Below are positions 36,235 through 47,410 of a DNA stretch of 64,000 nt, piece after piece. Below the pieces are notes generated by a model. It was not told the origin of the DNA. It saw only the letters and a program-made list of their open reading frames with translations, and did not search any database. Position 1 is the stretch's first letter. Each line of letters begins with the position of its first letter. Source of the stretch: Pestalotiopsis fici W106-1 (Eukaryota > Ascomycota > Sordariomycetes > Amphisphaeriales > Sporocadaceae); contig NW_006917092.1 in the NCBI RefSeq assembly GCF_000516985.1, positions 62,001-126,000 on the forward strand, read 5' to 3'. The translations under genes were made by a program, and so were the position numbers.

Positions 36235-36962
36235 ATGAATCTCAATATGCCTTCCCAAGTTAGCTGCTACTTTTTCGAGCCGACGCGGGACGCACCCAAT
36301 AACAACCTGCCCGTGCTTCACTATCGAAACGTACTGCCAAGACCTACAACAGAAGAAGGAACTACCTCATTTCTCACTGCTAATAATTGGGAAAAGAGGG
36401 TGGGTGAAAAATATGCAATCAAATGAATGCAAGGGTGGAATCGTCTACTGATAACTCTCAGGGAACATGGGGACATATCAGTATACGTCACTTTCATCCG
36501 AACAGTCATGAGTGTTATGGTATTCGACACCGAATCACACCTTCAAGGACACACGATTGATTCAGAAGCAGGTATATTTCAAGGTACTTCAACTCTGCTC
36601 CTCGGCAGTATGGATAATGGTGATGGCACTGGTCTAAAGGTCGACGTGGAGGCTGGTGATGTCGTGGTACTTCCGGCCGGGACAGCACATTCGTCAATCA
36701 CTAGTTCTCCGGACTATCGTTATATTGGCGTTTATCCTTGCGTAAATATCCTGAAATGACATTCATGATGATACATGCATTGACTGACCTCCGATCAACC
36801 TTATAGGATTGTCCTAAATGGAGCAACGAAACTGGAAAGTCGCCACCAGAAGTCTTTCTCAATATTATATCAAACGTCAAATGCCCTACCACGGACCCTG
36901 TGTATGGAAAAGAAGGGCCACTCTTGAGGCTTTGGAGTCATGCTCACAAGTCAGATTATTGA
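36235..36962 (+). CDS. Single-domain cupin protein
   Basis: Four exons (36235-36399, 36462-36519, 36572-36741, 36807-36962) give 182 residues. The RmlC-like cupin core is clear. Motif 1 reads HFHPNSHECYGIFQG and gives His, His and Glu metal ligands; motif 2 reads GDVVVLPAGTAHSS and gives the last His. A DAPNNNLPVLHYRNVLP block precedes it. A fourth exon adds DCPKWSNETG and a conserved tail, so the earlier in-frame stop at 36759 belongs to an unspliced reading. Such small fungal cupins are metal-binding and usually of unknown reaction (isomerase, dioxygenase or sugar-binding). It is divergent from the transporter and convergent with the FAD oxidase (174 bp between ends). Confidence 0.82.
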
Positions 36963-37136
36963 AGTGGAATTACTTACTTTCATGATGCATGATGTAGCAG
37001 GACTGCAAGCTACCATTCTGATATGGCAATCTAAAAATGTCCCCTGTCAACAAATGAATCATGTTGAGCACCTACATATATTGTATTTACTCTTCAACAT
37101 CTTTTTATCACAGAACAACCACAGCCCCTCGATCTC

Positions 37137-38500
37137 CTACAATTTTGCCTGCTCGTCCCGTCTGAGAACCCGTAATGGGGGACCGCCCCGGCTCCCGTCT
37201 CCTGCCATGCTTCCTTCTTGTAACCCGTTCCCATCATCTAGTCTCCACTTTTGTCTGATATCCGACGAAGCTTTATTCTCGTAACAGTCGACGATATAAT
37301 GCCCCAAGACAGGTAGAAACTTGAAGGCACTGATCCTTCCGTTAGCTTCTAACCGCAAAGAAGGGATAGATGTGATTGCTAGTCAACTTACTGTCCCGCA
37401 CCACCAGTAGCTAGGAACAAGCCCTCAATTCGAGGATGGTGGTCAATGATGAAATCACCTTGTCGAGTATCCGAGTACCAGCATAATCGACGGTTCATCC
37501 ATGGATGGTTCGCAAATTTAGGCAGCAGCTGCCGGAGTCCCTCACGTAGAGCCTCTTCGGCATCTACCGGGAGGTATGAGGCGTCCACATTGTTTCCATC
37601 GCGCTTAGGGGCTGACACCAATTGAGACCTTCCTGATTCATCTGCACCTCCTTCCTGTTGTGTAGCCCAGCCATAACCGTGTCGAGCAAGCTTGAGAATG
37701 TTACTCTGAGGGGTCGGAGGGAAGCAGAACATGCCGGTACTGAGGTTAATTATGACTGGTGTGTCTTTCAACTCGTCTGACTCTTTGCTCGTCAATTGAA
37801 TGAATCCCACAGGCTGGCCAGACGCAGTTGTCGCATGAGTTATGGGAATCAAGGTGTTTGACCAGGCACCAGCTGCAATGATGACCTGTGATGCCCGGAT
37901 CGGATCACCATGTGCAACATTGACGCCGACTACACGCTTTCCAGCATATTTGAGAGACACAACAGTCCCTCGAGAACCCGTAATGAAAGAAACACCAAGG
38001 CGACTGCATTCCAAGCTCAAGTGACGAATACTGGCGCTAGCGTCCGCCCACCCTCCCTTGTGGTTATGGTATGCCTTGAGTCCCCTCAAGTTGGCCTGAA
38101 TATTTGGGTAAAGTTGAAGAACATCGCTAGCTTGGTTAAATACGTCTAGTGGTTGCCCCAAGGCTTCGTTGAGCTCTTTGCTCTTTTCGAGGTATGCATG
38201 CCCAGGCTGATTCGCGAGCATCACAAAGCCCGAGTGATGGTAGTAATTTTTGAACTCGCCCATCCAGCCGTCATACGCTTCTCTCGCCATTTGTCCGTAG
38301 AGAGGATCCGCGTAGTCGGTGCGGATTACTCGCGAAATATCGACACTACTCCCATCAAGAACTGGCGGGAGATGACGATCTAAAACCGTAACATGAGCAT
38401 AGTCGCGCTTTTTCAGTTCCAGAGCAGTTGTGAGCCCAAACACTCCCGCTCCGATGATGAGAACATGCCCATCTTTGCTGGCTGGTTTTCTGGTTGTCAT
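37137..38500 (-). CDS. Peroxisomal FAD-dependent amine/amino-acid oxidase (sarcosine or saccharopine oxidase family)
   Basis: Two exons (38500-37392, 37329-37137) give 433 residues. I chose the Met at 38500 (MTTRKPASKDG), directly before the dinucleotide-binding motif GAGVFG; the frame is open further upstream to 38632. DGSSVDISRVIRTDYADP is the flavin-adjacent block of fungal sarcosine/saccharopine/fructosyl-amine oxidases. GGAGHAFKFLPVLG, created across the intron, is the C-terminal active-site strand. The last three residues are AKL, a peroxisomal targeting signal that fits an H2O2-producing oxidase. The family oxidises secondary amines such as sarcosine, pipecolate or saccharopine. It is oriented like the next two genes (BBE-like oxidase and NmrA-like), forming a minus-strand row. 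Confidence 0.85.
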
Positions 38501-38851
38501 TGTCGCAATTATGCTCTGGAAAGAATGAAATGATCGTGAAGAATGACCATCATTTGTCAAACTTTGTGTCATGGGTGATATACGTAAATGCATCCCAAAT
38601 AAGCCTGTAGCTAGGGGTGGAATTGTCAACACGGATCCAGTTCCGTCCCCACCATCCTAGTGGTAAACTCTCTGGATTCTAACCTACGGTTACCTAGGCT
38701 CGTCCCATCACGCCCTTCGAGGGGAAGACAAGTTGACCATTGCACCCGAAGTCGGAATGCACCATCTGGAAGAGTATCAATTGCAAACAGAAATCTCAAG
38801 ACCATCCCAGGTCCCTGTGACAAGTGAATGCAGTTTTATAAAGCCAATATC
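38501..38851. promoter_or_regulatory. Upstream region of the FAD amine oxidase
   Basis: A 351-bp gap between two minus-strand genes, holding the FAD oxidase promoter and the end of the BBE-like gene. No specific element was recognised. Confidence 0.4.
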
Positions 38852-40267
38852 CTACGCAGGGTCGCTCATAAACGGGCTCCAGAAAATGCCCTGCGGGTCC
38901 CATATATGCTTGATACGCCTGAGCTCGGCCAGCTTGTGTTTGTCAAACATCTCCTCCAAGTCGATGCCAAATCTCAGGTTGTTTGGAAAACTTCTCGGTG
39001 TACTACTCGCATCCCCTGCACGCATCATACGAACGAAATTGGTCATATAGTCCGTCATGGCGTCTAATCCCGCCGCGTCATTGCACATGACAATAGTCAT
39101 GGCAGAAAAGTCTCTATCGCGACTTTCAATGAACCTATCACCACCAATACCGGCCCCCAACTCCTTATGCCTGGTGCTGTTGAAGCGCGATATCGCGACG
39201 ATGCTTCGCCAGGCACCAGGAACTCTCTCCGTTACCGACAGCCAACTTTCAAAAGCCGTGGTTATTGTTTCCACGTCGATGGCCTTGAGTCGACATGATG
39301 CAATCGCTTTGTGTCCACCATGCTTATTCTGAGGCTCGAAGCGGTCATTGAGGTGCTCCATTGGTACCATATCTGTGCCTGCTTTTGAAGACACTTCTAC
39401 AAATCTTTCGGAATACAGCGCGCTCGATTCATCCTTGGCATCCCGGAGCGATCCGAAACATGTACTACCTATAGCAATGACTGGTACACCGTTCGCAGAA
39501 CCACTTACCGGAATGCGCAAGAATGTAAGTGTGTTGCTCACTTTCGGCGACGGTCGTGAAAGGTCCAGAAATGCCCGCACGGCCGTTTCGATAGATGTAG
39601 GTGGGAACATAAGTGAACGTATGCAGATCTTGTCATCCGTCATGTTGAGACTAGATATAGGATATGCAGACGTTGTAATGGCCGTCACAACGCCGAGTCC
39701 GTGGCCAGCGCCACAAAGAGCGTTGAAGAGGGACAAATGTTCCCCAGTGGAAGATGCTTTAACCTCAATGACGGAGTCCTCGGAGACAACGATACGAAAT
39801 GATTGCACCATGTCAGCCATAACCCCATGCAGACCGTTCAACGGTGTGCTGCCTGCCCCAAGGACACAGCCAACTACACCCACGGCATTAGAATTTGGCA
39901 GAGCAGTATAATAGCCATCCAAAGCCAGGGACTTGAGCAAATCCCCGGTCACTACGCCGCCACCGATGCGTACAGTGCATCTTGCCTTGTCCAGGAGGAT
40001 AGTCTGGAACTTTCTCATGTCCAAGTATAAGTTCTTGGGCCCAACAGGCACATAAGTTCCATGACCGCCACCACCAGTGACAATGATGAGGTGATTGGTT
40101 CTTGCTAGACCCATGGCAGCCTGAACGTCTGCCTCATTTTCTGGAATGACAACCAAAGACGGTCGATCAATGTTGGTGTCAGACCAGCGAGTAAAGCCCA
40201 ATGCGGGAGTCTCAGCACTGGGAATAAAGTGCTCGCAGTGGAGCGAACTCAGGCCCGTTATAGTCAT
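38852..40267 (-). CDS. BBE-like FAD-linked oxidase, intracellular form
   Basis: A single-exon frame of 471 residues. The PCMH-type FAD-binding domain occupies roughly residues 35-210. IIVTGGGGHGTYVPVG contains the His that usually bonds FAD covalently, and VGCVLGAGSTPLNGLHGVMAD matches the second FAD-contact loop. The BBE C-terminal block is present near the end (RIKHIWDPQGIFWSPF). There is no signal peptide, unlike many secreted BBE-like enzymes, so it probably acts in the cytosol. The family oxidises sugars, alkaloid intermediates or polyketides using oxygen. A single exon stands out among intron-rich neighbours. Its start is about 540 bp from the NmrA-like gene end. Confidence 0.85.
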   Translation of the reverse strand: MTITGLSSLHCEHFIPSAETPALGFTRWSDTNIDRPSLVVIPENEADVQAAMGLARTNHLIIVTGGGGHGTYVPVGPKNLYLDMRKFQTILLDKARCTVRIGGGVVTGDLLKSLALDGYYTALPNSNAVGVVGCVLGAGSTPLNGLHGVMADMVQSFRIVVSEDSVIEVKASSTGEHLSLFNALCGAGHGLGVVTAITTSAYPISSLNMTDDKICIRSLMFPPTSIETAVRAFLDLSRPSPKVSNTLTFLRIPVSGSANGVPVIAIGSTCFGSLRDAKDESSALYSERFVEVSSKAGTDMVPMEHLNDRFEPQNKHGGHKAIASCRLKAIDVETITTAFESWLSVTERVPGAWRSIVAISRFNSTRHKELGAGIGGDRFIESRDRDFSAMTIVMCNDAAGLDAMTDYMTNFVRMMRAGDASSTPRSFPNNLRFGIDLEEMFDKHKLAELRRIKHIWDPQGIFWSPFMSDPA

Positions 40268-40808
40268 GTTCAGACAACGTGGAAAAAGTGATTACAGAAT
40301 CAGCCGAAATAGAAATGGTCAAGAAAATCCAATTAGAAGGAGAATGATTTTCTTTCTCGTGTCAAGTTTCGACGAAATTCTATTCCAACGGTCAAGAAAT
40401 CTACTCGTGTCACGCCCCCACTTTAATGGAAGGATCGCGCGCGCACCAACATCGCCTTGTATTGAAGTCATACTTGCATACCTACCGTAAGCGCGGGGGT
40501 GATTTGGTGGCATTTAGCGGGCATGAAGTTTCCAATAGTGCGCAAGTCTGAGGCGCTGTCTGCGTTAAGGTACCTACATATATGCTCGTATAGGTAGTGG
40601 GCTTGCGCCTGTAAGCGATGACCTTGCCTGTATGTTTTAGTGCCTCTGCCACATAACTCGTACCTACCTAGTACGTCGCTGCGCTGGACAACGCAAGCAA
40701 ATATCAGTGGTTTTATTGAAGTTCAAGATGAATTACGAATCTGCAAGTACAGGTCGATTGATGTTCAAGCTGTACATGTGCCTACGTACAGAGTACCATG
40801 GGCCATTC
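40268..40808. promoter_or_regulatory. Promoter region of the BBE-like oxidase
   Basis: A 541-bp gap. It carries GTACCTACCTAG-like tracts near 40660, part of the dispersed TACCTACC motif. No gene was found. Confidence 0.4.
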
Positions 40809-41740
40809 TCATCCGAGGTATTGGCTAGCCACATAATCTGCAAAAGAGGTTGGCTTGCCGCCCGAATACTTTGCAATATTCTCCACCGCTTGCGTATAGA
40901 ATGGCTCAGGATATAAGCTGACATGCCTCCGTTGGGCCATTCCCTGAACAAGATTCTTCGCCAAAGGGGCCGGAAAGCCTTTCCCAGTCAACTCGGCAAT
41001 CTTCTCTTCCAGTGTCGGACGAACAATCTTGATCTCGCGTCCAGAAGTCCCAATGACTGTCTCCCATAACTGATTCAGTGTCAAGAGTTGTGGTCCACAC
41101 AAATAAATAGCTTCCTTGGACGATATAGATGGTCGTTCAACCAAAACAGCGCCACCGACACGCCCAACGTCAGCCGGCGACACAGAATCTTCGAGTATAT
41201 CTCCATATGTGACACTGGCTTCCCATGGAGTCTTTGTTGTATCGAGGTCCTGCTTGAATGGCTTGCTCGCAAACATTCCGGGTCGCAGTGCAACATGGGA
41301 AATGTTGAGGTCCTCAAGCTTGATCTCCACCTGAGCATGCACATGGGCTATAAAATCGTCGGTCGTGATCCGGCGTAGATCTTGCTCCGGTTTCACGTTG
41401 AATGAGGAGAGGAAAACCACATATTCTATTCCGCCCGACTGCATAGCTCTAAAACTGCTCTCGAGAGCGTCGCCAGTCTGGACACGATATACGAAGGCAG
41501 CTTTTGCTTTTGATTCCTTCACTGCTCTTTCGACTGACTTTGGATCAGAAAGATCTGCCTCGATGCGATGGAATTTTCCGTTTTTTCGTCTTGCTCGCTG
41601 ATTGCAGTGATGGTGGCATTGATTCGTCGCATAGCTAGCCACACTCTGGCACCACGTCGGGAGGCTTCCTGAGCAACAACACCACCAACATCGCCGGTTG
41701 GTCCAAATACAATGACATTATCATACTTGAGTCTTGACAT
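40809..41740 (-). CDS. NmrA-like NAD(P)-binding protein with a frameshift
   Basis: Two overlapping minus-strand frames make one protein of about 310 residues. The first (from Met 41740, or 41773 with eleven extra residues) carries VIVFGPTGDVGG, the GxxGxxG cofactor motif, and VWLAMRR. The second carries RIEADLSDPKSVERA, VVFLSSFNV and the C-terminal lobe to 40809. The frames must switch at the six-base homopolymer 41581-41586 (T on this strand); one more base there would join them. No GT-AG pair bridges the gap. NmrA-like proteins sense NAD(P) or act as reductases. Either the gene was recently inactivated or the assembly has a one-base error in the homopolymer. Confidence 0.78.
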
Positions 41741-42720
41741 TGTGTCTTGAACGACCGCTTCGATACTGACCATGACAAGAAGATCAATGGAGCGCCATTG
41801 AAATGCAATGCATTTCTACTAATATTTGAAGAGGCCAACCTTCTCACGCACCAATGAAGCGATGGCGGAACCGCTTGTGTGCGCAATGTCTGTGTCGGCT
41901 CTCGCGAGTACCTGACGAGGCCGACGTGTCGCGGACAAATGCTGTGCTTAGAAATGCTCCACGTGCATTCTACTACTTTGTTCAATTCGCGCATTTTACT
42001 GGCATAAGCATGGCCGACTCTTAGACGTGAGTATCTGTAAGCACCAAAGTCGGTACAGAGGTATTTGCATATGTACCTGCCGTAACCTGGCATGTAGCGC
42101 TCACGGAGGGGCCGGGTTGGCCTAACGGGCAACTATTGTATTAGGATGGTGGGTATTATTGCCCAATTACAGGTATTGCATACCTCGTACAATAGTGGAA
42201 AACTTGGGGGACTTGCACCTAGTACATACCTGTACACAAGGTACCTACCTAGTAGATACTGTGTACCTAATAGTAGTGCTGACAGCCAAACCTTGGAGGT
42301 GCTATTGATTAGTATGTGAACCCTTTACAATAGCCAAAGTTCTACTACAAACGACGAATCAACATGTAACATATTTGTAATGAAAAGCCGACCTGAGCCG
42401 AGCATGAAATACGGAAACCCAGTATGGATATCATTTGGGAAATTCTTTAGGTGTAAGATGGATGGTGGAAGCATTATAACCTAGATCGACTTCCCTCTGC
42501 CCAAGACTTAATGGGGTTATGGGATGTCAAATCCATGAACCCAGTGGTTGTAGGTCCTAATTACGGGGAAATAAGTATGTAGTGACTGGTGAACCCCATA
42601 ATTGTTCGGTCGGGCAATGTTTTGTTGTAGGACTCCAGAGGCGATGATAATTTATTGTTACAAATATTTAGTCCGGCAATTCAGAGCCTCCAAGTGATAT
42701 TTTTTCATGGCATGTATTAA
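41741..42720. other. Intergenic region between NmrA-like gene and oxoprolinase
   Basis: About 950 bp with no coding frame of note. It contains a dense TACCTACC/GTACCTA tract near 42180-42270 (for example GGTACCTACCTAG). It separates the FAD-oxidase row from the oxoprolinase cluster. Confidence 0.5.
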
Positions 42721-45700
42721 CTAGGTGGATGCTCCCATTGCTTCTCTTTGACTCACACTCCCATTCGCGCGGGGGATTGAAGCACCATAAATGGGGTTCT
42801 TTCTTGCGGCGCGCATGATTTCCAATTCCTCAGGTGGGACAAACTCTTCGACAGCATAGGGATCTGGGCCATAACCACCGCCGCCGGGTGTCTTGATGAT
42901 GATCGAGTCCCCGGGTTGCATCATTGTCGTGGCTCGCGGCCCTAGACTGATCGTACGCGTCTCCCCAGTCGCAGAGTCTTTGCGTATCCAGAGGTTGACG
43001 CCCTTTTCACCATCACTTCCACCAGCCATTCCATACGGAGCCACTACGCGACGCTCCGACAAGATACTTACCTGCATTGGACGAGAAAGTTCAATTGATC
43101 TGATGCAGCCATCGCCGCCGCGTCGGAATCCTGCACCGCCGCTTCCTTTTCGAATGGAGAACTCTCGCAGAATGACGGGATAGCGTTTCTCAATCGTTTC
43201 TGGGTCGGTGATACGCGTGTTGGTGATGTTTGTGTGAACACCAGATTGACCATCCCAGGTTGGACCGGCTCCAGCGCCACCGGCAATGGTCTCGTAAAAT
43301 CCAAAGCCCTTGGTCGTGTTCCCTTTTTCATCTGTACCTCCATAGCCAAATGTAAGGTTGTTGCAAGTTCCTTGACTAGCAGCACAAGCGCGGAAAGCTT
43401 TGAAAATGAGGTCTACAATACGTTGCGACGTCTCGACGTTGGACCCTACCGTGGCAGCTTGGAGACTGGGGGAGAGCAGAGTGTTCGGAGGAACATATAC
43501 CTCTACTGGTGCCAAGCACCCTTGGTTCAGCGGTATATCGGTTGAAATCATGCACCTCAGACAGTAAATGATTCCAGAGTACATGACTGCGGATGGCGTA
43601 TTCTGTCTTCGTTAGCAAGTCGTGCTTTCGGCCTACTTGGCGTCAAACATACCAGGTTGTTAAAGGCCTCGGGACCGGTGCCAGTAAAGTCAAATCTCGC
43701 CGAGCCATCCTCGCCATTGATGGTAATTTCCAATGCCAGGGGGGTGCCATCGTCCATGTAGTCGACTGCCTTCAGTGGACGCCCTCGAAAGCGCTTGCTA
43801 AAGTCCTTGAGAAGCTGGCGCACACTTTCCTCGGCATTCTTTTGAATTGCGTCCATGTAAAAGCGAACAACGGGCCAAGTATACTCGCGAACGAGCGCCT
43901 GGATCAAGTGAATGCCTCGCTTGTTTGCAGCCACGGCAGCCTTCAAGTCAGCGATATTGTCTTTTAAAGTTCGAGTCCCGCTGCATCCTGGATACTGCCC
44001 GGGCTTGACATAGAGCTCTTCTATCAGACCTTCCTCGTCGAATTTGCCCTCCTTGACCATCTTGAATGACTCGATAGCAGCTCCTTCCTGCCATAATTCG
44101 GTCGAATTTGGAGGCATGGAACCAGCAAGGATGCCGCCAATATCGGCGTGATGACCTAAACATGATTTAGCGTAGTCAATCGAAATCCAGATGAATGTGA
44201 ATCTCACCTCTGTTGGCAACGAAAAACATAATCTCGGTGGGGTTTTCGTCGTCGTCGAATACAGGCGTGGTCACGGTCAAATCAGGCAAGTGTGTACCTC
44301 CAGCACAAGGGTGATTGGAAAGAATAACGTCGCCGGGCTTCAACCCATTGGGAGCGTACTTGTTGGCTTGATACCGAATCGCTGTGCTCATGGAACCCAA
44401 ATGCCCAGGGATATGAGGGGCATTCGCGACAAGCCCGCCTGATGCAGAGAATACGGCGCACGAGAAGTCGAGACGTTCCTTGATGTTGGTTGAAATCGAT
44501 GTCTTCTGCAGTGTCCTTCCCATCTGCAATGGTGATTAGCACTACGAGTAGCTCCGAAGCTGCTGAACTTACCTGCTCTGCTACAGACATGAACCGATGT
44601 CCAAATACCGATAGCTGAATGGGGTCAACCTCGTTGATATCTACATCTCGTTTCTTAGGTGAGACCAAATCGATAATGAGGTGCTCATCGAGAACTAGAG
44701 CTTCGCTGTCTTCTTCAATAAGAATGGTCTGTGTCGCGTCAACCGCAATCGCAGGTCCTCTGACTTTGGTGTACTTTGGTAGGGCAGAAATATGAAAGAC
44801 GGCTGCATCGGTCCAGCCAGTAGCCCCAAAGTATACTTTCCGCGAAGACTTTGCTGTAGAAGGGTCAAGATAAGGAAAAGATTCCCAATCATTGATCTTT
44901 TCATACGGGCTCTTCAGTGGAATGTCCATTGCCTTGCCAACACTTCTCACGCGCACGTCGTCGACAAGAATGTCGCGATGCTGAACGAATCCGAACTCGC
45001 GCAGATGACGGTCTACAAATGCAGCCTCAAAGTCGCGATTCTCGGGTTGTTCAATCATGAGAGCGGTGTCGCTGCCTCTGTACCTCATATTCAGGAAGAA
45101 TTCATGATGAACACGCTGCTTTGCGATGCCCTGTGCCTCCAATTCCATTACAGCTTTGTCCTCAAGAGACTGGAACCTTTGAGAGATATGGTCGCCTGCT
45201 TCCGGTCCGTACACTAGCGCCTCTGGGTCTTGCTTCTCGACAACTATGTCAGCCAATGCCATGCCGAACGCTGAAAGGATACTGGACAGTCGATGGATGA
45301 GGACTCGGCGGATTCCCAAGTCTCTTGCAATTGCGACCGCGTGCTGGCCTCCAGCACCACCAAAGCAAGCAAGATTATGCGAAGCAGTTTCAAATCCCTT
45401 GCCTTCGCTGAGGCTACGAATCGGTCTCGCCATGGTCGCGTTGGCGACATCAATGAAGCCCATTGCAACCTGCTCTGGCGTGAGCCGATCTGATCCGTGC
45501 TTTTCCTCATTCACAAGATCCGTGAGCTTTTCAAATTCTTTCGCCACGCGATCAAAGTGAAGCTTGCGGGGAAAATAATCGGGCAGTACTCGACCCAGGA
45601 AGCAGTTGGCGTCCGTTATGGTGAGAGGTCCCCCATTTCCATAACATACGGGACCTGGGTTTGCGCCAGCAGACTCTGGGCCGACCTTGAACAGACCATT

Positions 45701-46881
45701 GCTCCATTGCAGAATAGAGCCACCTCCGGCGGCTACCGTGTTCACGTCGAGTTGAGGACTCTGGATCGAAATCTCCGCGGTAGTGCTCTCAAAAACGTGT
45801 TCCAATGTGCCGCCGTAACGTGATACATCGGTACTTGTCCCTCCCATGTCGAAACCAAGAACTGCTGTTCCTTCGTTAGGGTCGTAGCAAGTCTTTGCGA
45901 ATCCGATGACGCCACCGGCTGGACCAGACAAAATGGCTCGTAAACCAGTGAACTCTGTGTGCTTGACCAGTCCACCATGAGATTGCGATAGGAACAACTT
46001 GTTGCTTTGTTCGTCCTCCAGATGACCTTTGAAACCTCGTCGAAACTGATCCAGGTATTCTGCTGTGATAGGTGATAGATACGCGTCGGCTACTGCAGAT
46101 TGTGCACGAGGGACAAGTTTGATCATGCTTTGTAGTTGGGAAGAAAGTGATACCTTGAAGCCCATCTCTCGTGCAAGCTCGCCAATTTGGAGTTCATGAT
46201 TCGGAAAGTTGTAAGAATGCATCAACGCAACAGCTATGCTGCGAAACCCTTCTGCCCAAAGCTGCTCCAGGCTCGTCCTGACAACGGCTAGATCTGGTTG
46301 TTTCAGTATGCGAAGCGGCTCCCCTGATAGTCCCTTTACTAGAGATGGGTCACTGTTGACGTCGATTGGCTCGGGATCGGGGTCCTCAGAGAAGCCCTCC
46401 ACAGTGACACGCTCATCGATCTCAATTGTCTTTTCATAAAGCTTGCCCAGCTTTTGTACAGACAGGTCAAAAATCTTGGGTCGGGCTTGGTTGCCGATGA
46501 TCAAAAGGTCAGCGAAACCCTTTGTGATCAGCAAGGCTGTTCTTTCCCCCTTTCGTTCCAAAAGGGCATTCGTGGCGACCGTTGTCCCCATACGTATGCT
46601 TTCTATAGGAGTGAGATCCAGCAGCGATCCTTTTGGTATAGATTTCCCCGTGGCCTTTTCCAGAATTTGACGAATTCCCTCTGTTGGGGCATCTGGGTAT
46701 TCGTCTGGACAGACAGACAGCAGTTTGAAGACGAGGTCATCTTCTTGGCCAGGAATTTGCGCCCAACTAATGAATTTGTTAACTTGTTGTCGAAACGTCG
46801 TTTTAGGTTTACCTACAAGTCACAAAATGTCCCACCCCGGTCAATGGCAACCCTGATGCCTTCGTCCAATATTGCAGGCAT
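42721..46881 (-). CDS. ATP-dependent 5-oxoprolinase / hydantoinase A-B fusion
   Basis: Five exons (46881-46817, 46766-44573, 44523-44208, 44155-43653, 43602-42721) give 1319 residues, the usual size of eukaryotic 5-oxoprolinase. The N-terminus has the actin/HSP70-like nucleotide motif [10 protein letters not shown], joined by the first intron to [25 protein letters not shown] and [15 protein letters not shown] follow in the hydantoinase A half. The B half carries [22 protein letters not shown] and the Gly-rich end GGGGYGPDP. The enzyme uses ATP to open 5-oxo-L-proline to glutamate; relatives open hydantoins. The splice at 43602 gives [16 protein letters not shown], the expected active-domain sequence. 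Divergent from the Dal5-type transporter across a promoter with GATA sites. Confidence 0.93.
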
Positions 46882-47410
46882 TTTGAGTGAAAGTTGTGAT
46901 GCGAACGGTAAAAGGAGGCAAGGGATTATTGGCATTCATCATACTGTGTATTCTTGGTCTGTCTATATTTACTTACAAGGTCCCGTGATCAAAGGTAGGT
47001 CAAAGGCTGCCAATGCACTGGCCAGGCGGACTTTCATCGCACCAGACCGATCCCTATCCACGATACTGTATGAAGTACAGGCGCAATTCAATACGAATTG
47101 TTAGACTCCCTGATCGGGATGTAATATCTCAACCGACTGTAAGATAAGACGCATCAGCTCATACTCGGCATCGATCGGCGCATGGCCCTATGCGGGTACC
47201 CACTGCTGGCGGCTTATCGGCAAGGTGGACCAACGACTCATGTATCAGTCCCAACAAGGGGACGATAGGGAGGTTGATAAGGTATTGATGTATGTAATAA
47301 TACAATAAATCTCGACAAAAGTAACCACAAGAACACCATGAGCACCAATTGGTGTCCATCGCGACATTTACAATTCCTCAGCCTCAAGTCCAGCACCGTT
47401 GAATTGCGCA
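46882..47410. promoter_or_regulatory. Shared promoter of oxoprolinase and Dal5-type transporter, with GATA sites
   Basis: A 529-bp divergent promoter. AGATAAG lies at 47142-47148 and CTTATC (GATAAG on the minus strand) at 47213-47218, both matching the HGATAR consensus of AreA/NIT2 nitrogen regulators. A CGATCGGCGC segment at 47172-47181 recurs at 53466-53475 in another promoter of the cluster. Confidence 0.55.

Noticed and set aside
43968..43990. AGTTCGAGTCCC as a tRNA B box
   Set aside because: It lies within coding sequence of the oxoprolinase and no A box or cloverleaf can be drawn around it. I found no tRNA or rRNA gene in the window.
46454..47104. 216-codon plus-strand frame
   Set aside because: It overlaps the N-terminus and promoter of the oxoprolinase on the other strand and shows no domain.
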